Source: Phocaeicola salanitronis DSM 18170
Lineage (GTDB): Bacteria > Bacteroidota > Bacteroidia > Bacteroidales > Bacteroidaceae
Direction: 5' to 3'
NCBI RefSeq assembly: GCF_000190575.1
Contig: NC_015164.1
Coordinates: forward strand, 3,306,501-3,370,500
DNA: 64,000 nt
Positions 61,888 through 64,000 of this stretch are shown here, piece after piece. The notes beneath the pieces were generated by a model. That model had not been told where the DNA came from. It ran no database searches and saw nothing but the letters and a program-made list of their open reading frames with translations. The position numbers and the translations under genes are program-made. Each line of letters begins with the position of its first letter. The stretch's first letter is position 1.

Positions 61888-61973
61888 AGTTTATATATAC
61901 TGAAACTTCTGTTTTAATAGCCTGAAACTTTAGTTTCATCGCCTCAAAACTAAAGTTTCAGTATATATAAACT
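61888..61973. repeat. Nested inverted repeats after the recombinase gene
   Basis: 21-bp perfect arms (AGTTTATATATACTGAAACT plus T at 61888-61908, complement at 61953-61973). An inner arm CTGAAACTTTAGTTT (61922-61936) can pair with AAACTAAAGTTTCAG (61947-61961), which overlaps the outer right arm, so two hairpins compete. Lies 13 nt after the recombinase stop; may be its terminator. Confidence 0.8.
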
Positions 61974-61985
61974 TCCGAAACAGCA

Positions 61986-63143
61986 TTAGAACTTACATTT
62001 CTTTAAGTCATTCACTAAGGTTTGCGAGAAGACTTCTCCATAGATTTGCGTAGTTTTGATGCTCCGGTGCCCCAATAACTTTTGCACCGTAGTCAGTTTT
62101 GCGCCGCTATATATTAATAAGGTGGCGTTCGTATGGCGCGAAGAATGGAAAGAGAAATGCTTTTCTATCTGTGCCAGCTTGCCGATACGGATAAGGTCTT
62201 TGTTGACATCCGGATTGGGTTTCAGACGGAAGAAGCTATTTTTGTCTTCGTACTTCTCCAAAATCCGGACCGCTTTTCCTTGAAAAAGCAAGTCTAATGG
62301 AAGCTGGCTTTCCACACCGGTTTTTTGGGACTTGAATAGCAGCCAAGCATGTTTTTTATCCGGACAGACGAGGTTCTTTTCCGATAACTTCGTAAAATCA
62401 GAATACCTCAATCCGGTATAGCAACAAAATAGAAACGCGTCCAGCGAATGACACAGCGGTTTCCCTTCCAGCGCCAGTGCCAATTTTTCCAGCTTTTCCA
62501 ATTCTTCGGGAAGGAGAAACACATGCCGGCTCTCGGTAGTCCGTATCTTGTATTTAGTAAAAGGAGAAGATTCCGGAGCGGCAAGCCCTTCGCGGACGGC
62601 TTCATTGTAGAACGTACGGAGGTGGAACAGATGCTTGGCAATGGTATTCGTCTTTAACGCTCTTTGCTTTAAAAACGATTCGAATTGAAGCAAGAATGCG
62701 TAATCGATGTCCGAAATGTTCAGGTGTGGACGAAACTCTTGCACGAGCGCCAACGTGGTGTTCAGGTTGTTCCGGGTGCTTCTTTTCCGCTCCGAATGTT
62801 CTACCCATTTTCTACCGAAAGCGAAAAAACGCTCTTCCGTGACTTCCGGAAGTTCCGTTTTCAGCAGTGATAAGGCAACCGCCTTTCCCTGCTTCCAGCC
62901 TTCCAGCTCCCGATATTGGAGGTTTAGAAGAAATTCGTCAAGCATCCGGTTTAACGCTTCTTCGTGCGGATGAAGCACGATTCGCCCGTGTTTCGAATCC
63001 CATTGTTCGGGCTTCACATAAATGTGGGTCGAGAAATATGCCTTTTGTCCTGTTAAATAAGCTTCAACCTGAATCAAGGCTTTCCCGTTGGCATTGAGGT
63101 GTTTTTTGCGATTGTACACCAGCCTGTAGCTAATTTTTTTCAT
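61986..63143 (-). CDS. Tyrosine recombinase (shufflon invertase)
   Basis: 385 residues, Bacteroidetes-type integrase: N-terminal Arm and SAM-like domains (about 1-200), then the catalytic domain with Arg in TGLRYSDF (about 242), HSSRH (H and R about 332-335), GHRS (about 358) and the tyrosine in TTQIYGEVF (about 367). All catalytic residues are present. It is divergent from the expressed SusC gene and close to the recombination site at 63618, so it is the likely invertase, as with the Tsr recombinases of Bacteroides SusC/SusD shufflons. Confidence 0.92.
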   Translation of the reverse strand: MKKISYRLVYNRKKHLNANGKALIQVEAYLTGQKAYFSTHIYVKPEQWDSKHGRIVLHPHEEALNRMLDEFLLNLQYRELEGWKQGKAVALSLLKTELPEVTEERFFAFGRKWVEHSERKRSTRNNLNTTLALVQEFRPHLNISDIDYAFLLQFESFLKQRALKTNTIAKHLFHLRTFYNEAVREGLAAPESSPFTKYKIRTTESRHVFLLPEELEKLEKLALALEGKPLCHSLDAFLFCCYTGLRYSDFTKLSEKNLVCPDKKHAWLLFKSQKTGVESQLPLDLLFQGKAVRILEKYEDKNSFFRLKPNPDVNKDLIRIGKLAQIEKHFSFHSSRHTNATLLIYSGAKLTTVQKLLGHRSIKTTQIYGEVFSQTLVNDLKKCKF

Positions 63144-63348
63144 GAATCCATTTTTTTAACGTAAGAAGTTCGATTTATCCGCAAATGCGCTCACAAGTGT
63201 CTCTTGCATCGTTTTTTGCCTATTTTAAATATCCATAGAGCCGCATATTCGTTGGCTTTTTATGCAAAAATGAAATCTTAAAGTGTTAAAAAGCGAAGGC
63301 TTTCTTATCTTTTGTTTCCAAAAGTGTACAAGTTATAAGATAAATGCT

Positions 63349-63356
63349 TACCTTTG
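63349..63356 (+). promoter_or_regulatory. -7 box of the expressed SusC gene
   Basis: TACCTTTG, 61 nt before the ATG at 63417. The upstream TTTG box at the usual distance is not clear. The promoter lies inside the invertible segment. The rest of the 273-bp intergenic region is AT-rich leader. Confidence 0.55.
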
Positions 63357-63416
63357 CGGGCAAACTGAATTAGATAAAAGTGTTTATTTAAGGTTAAATT
63401 TAAGAGAGAATTTTTT

Positions 63417-64000
63417 ATGAAAAGAAAATTGATGCTGTTAATGACCTGCCTGATGATAGGTTTTGGTCTGGTAAACGCGCAAGTGAAGAAGGTAACCGGT
63501 ACGGTTACTTCTGACGAAGACGGTTTACCCGTAGTGGGAGCATCTGTATTGGTAAAAGGTACCACTGTAGGTACGGTTACTGATATAGATGGTAACTTTA
63601 CAATTAGTAATGTGCCAAGTTCGGCCGGAACTTTGGTGATTTCTTTCATCGGATTGCAGACGCAAGAAGTTAAGATTCAGCCGGTTATGAAAGTTGTGCT
63701 GCATGCGGACACAGAGGTGTTGGACGAAGTTGTGGTGACGGCTTACGGTACAGCAACCAAGGGTACTTTTACCGGATCGGCTTCAGTAATGAAGGCAGAT
63801 AAAATCGAAAAACGTCAGGTATCTAACATTACAAATGCATTAGCTGGTGCGGTTGCCGGTGTACAGATTCAAAGCTCTAACGGTCAGCCGGGTGAGGATG
63901 CGAAGGTGCGTATCCGTGGTGTCGGCTCTATCAATGCAGGTACAGACCCGTTGTACGTTGTAGACGGTATGCCGTTCGACGGTGACCTTTCTTCGTTGAA
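63417..64000 (+). CDS. SusC-like TonB-dependent receptor, expressed copy (partial)
   Basis: Runs off the right edge after 194 codons. Complete 5' end: signal peptide MKRKLMLLMTCLMIGFGLVN (cut near NAQ), a carboxypeptidase-regulatory domain (about 24-95, GTVTSDEDGLPVVGASVLVK and VTDIDGNFTISNVPSSAGTL), then plug motifs EVVVTAYGTATKGTFTG and VRIRGVGSINAGTDPLYVV. The site AGTTCGGCC at 63618 is in frame with the same codons in the three silent copies, so a crossover would fuse this leader to each. The promoter is just upstream and divergent from the recombinase. Confidence 0.95.
   Translation, partial: MKRKLMLLMTCLMIGFGLVNAQVKKVTGTVTSDEDGLPVVGASVLVKGTTVGTVTDIDGNFTISNVPSSAGTLVISFIGLQTQEVKIQPVMKVVLHADTEVLDEVVVTAYGTATKGTFTGSASVMKADKIEKRQVSNITNALAGAVAGVQIQSSNGQPGEDAKVRIRGVGSINAGTDPLYVVDGMPFDGDLSSL
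63618..63653 (+). other. Shufflon recombination site, expression locus
   Basis: 36 bp, identical to the three minus-strand sites. Encodes SSAGTLVISFIG in frame. The sequence past the site also agrees well (TGCAGACGCAAGAAGTTAAG) but with single differences, which confines identity to these 36 bp. Confidence 0.88.

Noticed and set aside
45348..63653. Silent SusC genes as decayed pseudogenes
   Set aside because: The three frames are intact over more than 900 codons and all break at the same 36-bp site in the same phase, which fits storage for recombination and not decay.

Overview
The window is bacterial chromosome from the Bacteroidales, most likely Bacteroides or Phocaeicola. Evidence: SusC/SusD outer-membrane pairs, a hybrid two-component regulator with a periplasmic sugar-binding domain, promoters of the TTTG / TAnnTTTG type, a DUF3256 protein, BioG, and an arginine cluster of the Bacteroides kind. 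No rRNA or tRNA gene was recognised. Two cellular genes run off the edges: rnfC on the left and a SusC gene on the right.

1-9.7 kb is housekeeping: start of the Rnf operon (rseC-rnfB-rnfC), an ECF-like sigma factor, a DUF3256 protein, a LysM/M23 peptidase, dnaG, a porin-like protein and malate dehydrogenase. 10-18.5 kb holds uxuA, a complete biotin pathway (bioB-A-F-G-C-D) and a small toxin-antitoxin pair. 18.9-20.7 kb is a CbxX-type AAA+ ATPase. 21-33.6 kb is a sugar-utilisation locus (outer-membrane receptor, GH32, GH36, MFS transporter, fructokinase, fructose-type hybrid sensor) that suggests use of sucrose- or raffinose-type sugars; it has no SusC/SusD pair of its own. 33.6-39.7 kb is a methyltransferase and the arginine cluster argR-GNAT-argG-pspC-argC-(GIY-YIG)-argD.

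39.7-41.05 kb has no protein gene but much structure: a minus-strand tracrRNA-like gene with a consensus Bacteroides promoter and terminator, one degenerate CRISPR repeat complementary to it, and a group II intron that has lost nearly all of its reverse transcriptase. No cas gene is present.

41-64 kb is a SusC/SusD shufflon. Three minus-strand SusC genes all start abruptly at the same 36-bp sequence, without promoter, signal peptide or most of the N-terminal domain. A fourth SusC gene, on the plus strand at 63417, has these parts and carries the same 36 bp in the same frame. A tyrosine recombinase is divergent from it. Inversion between the plus-strand site and any minus-strand site would attach the promoter and signal peptide to another SusC/SusD set. 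The gaps between cassettes hold other modules: an ADP-ribosyltransferase-like DUF3990 gene between two DUF3791-like genes, two different DUF4143-type ATPases, a broken transposase and a second group II intron fragment.

The intergenic regions are unusually rich in long palindromes. At least seven families are present, several with two or more copies, some extending into the 3' ends of genes.
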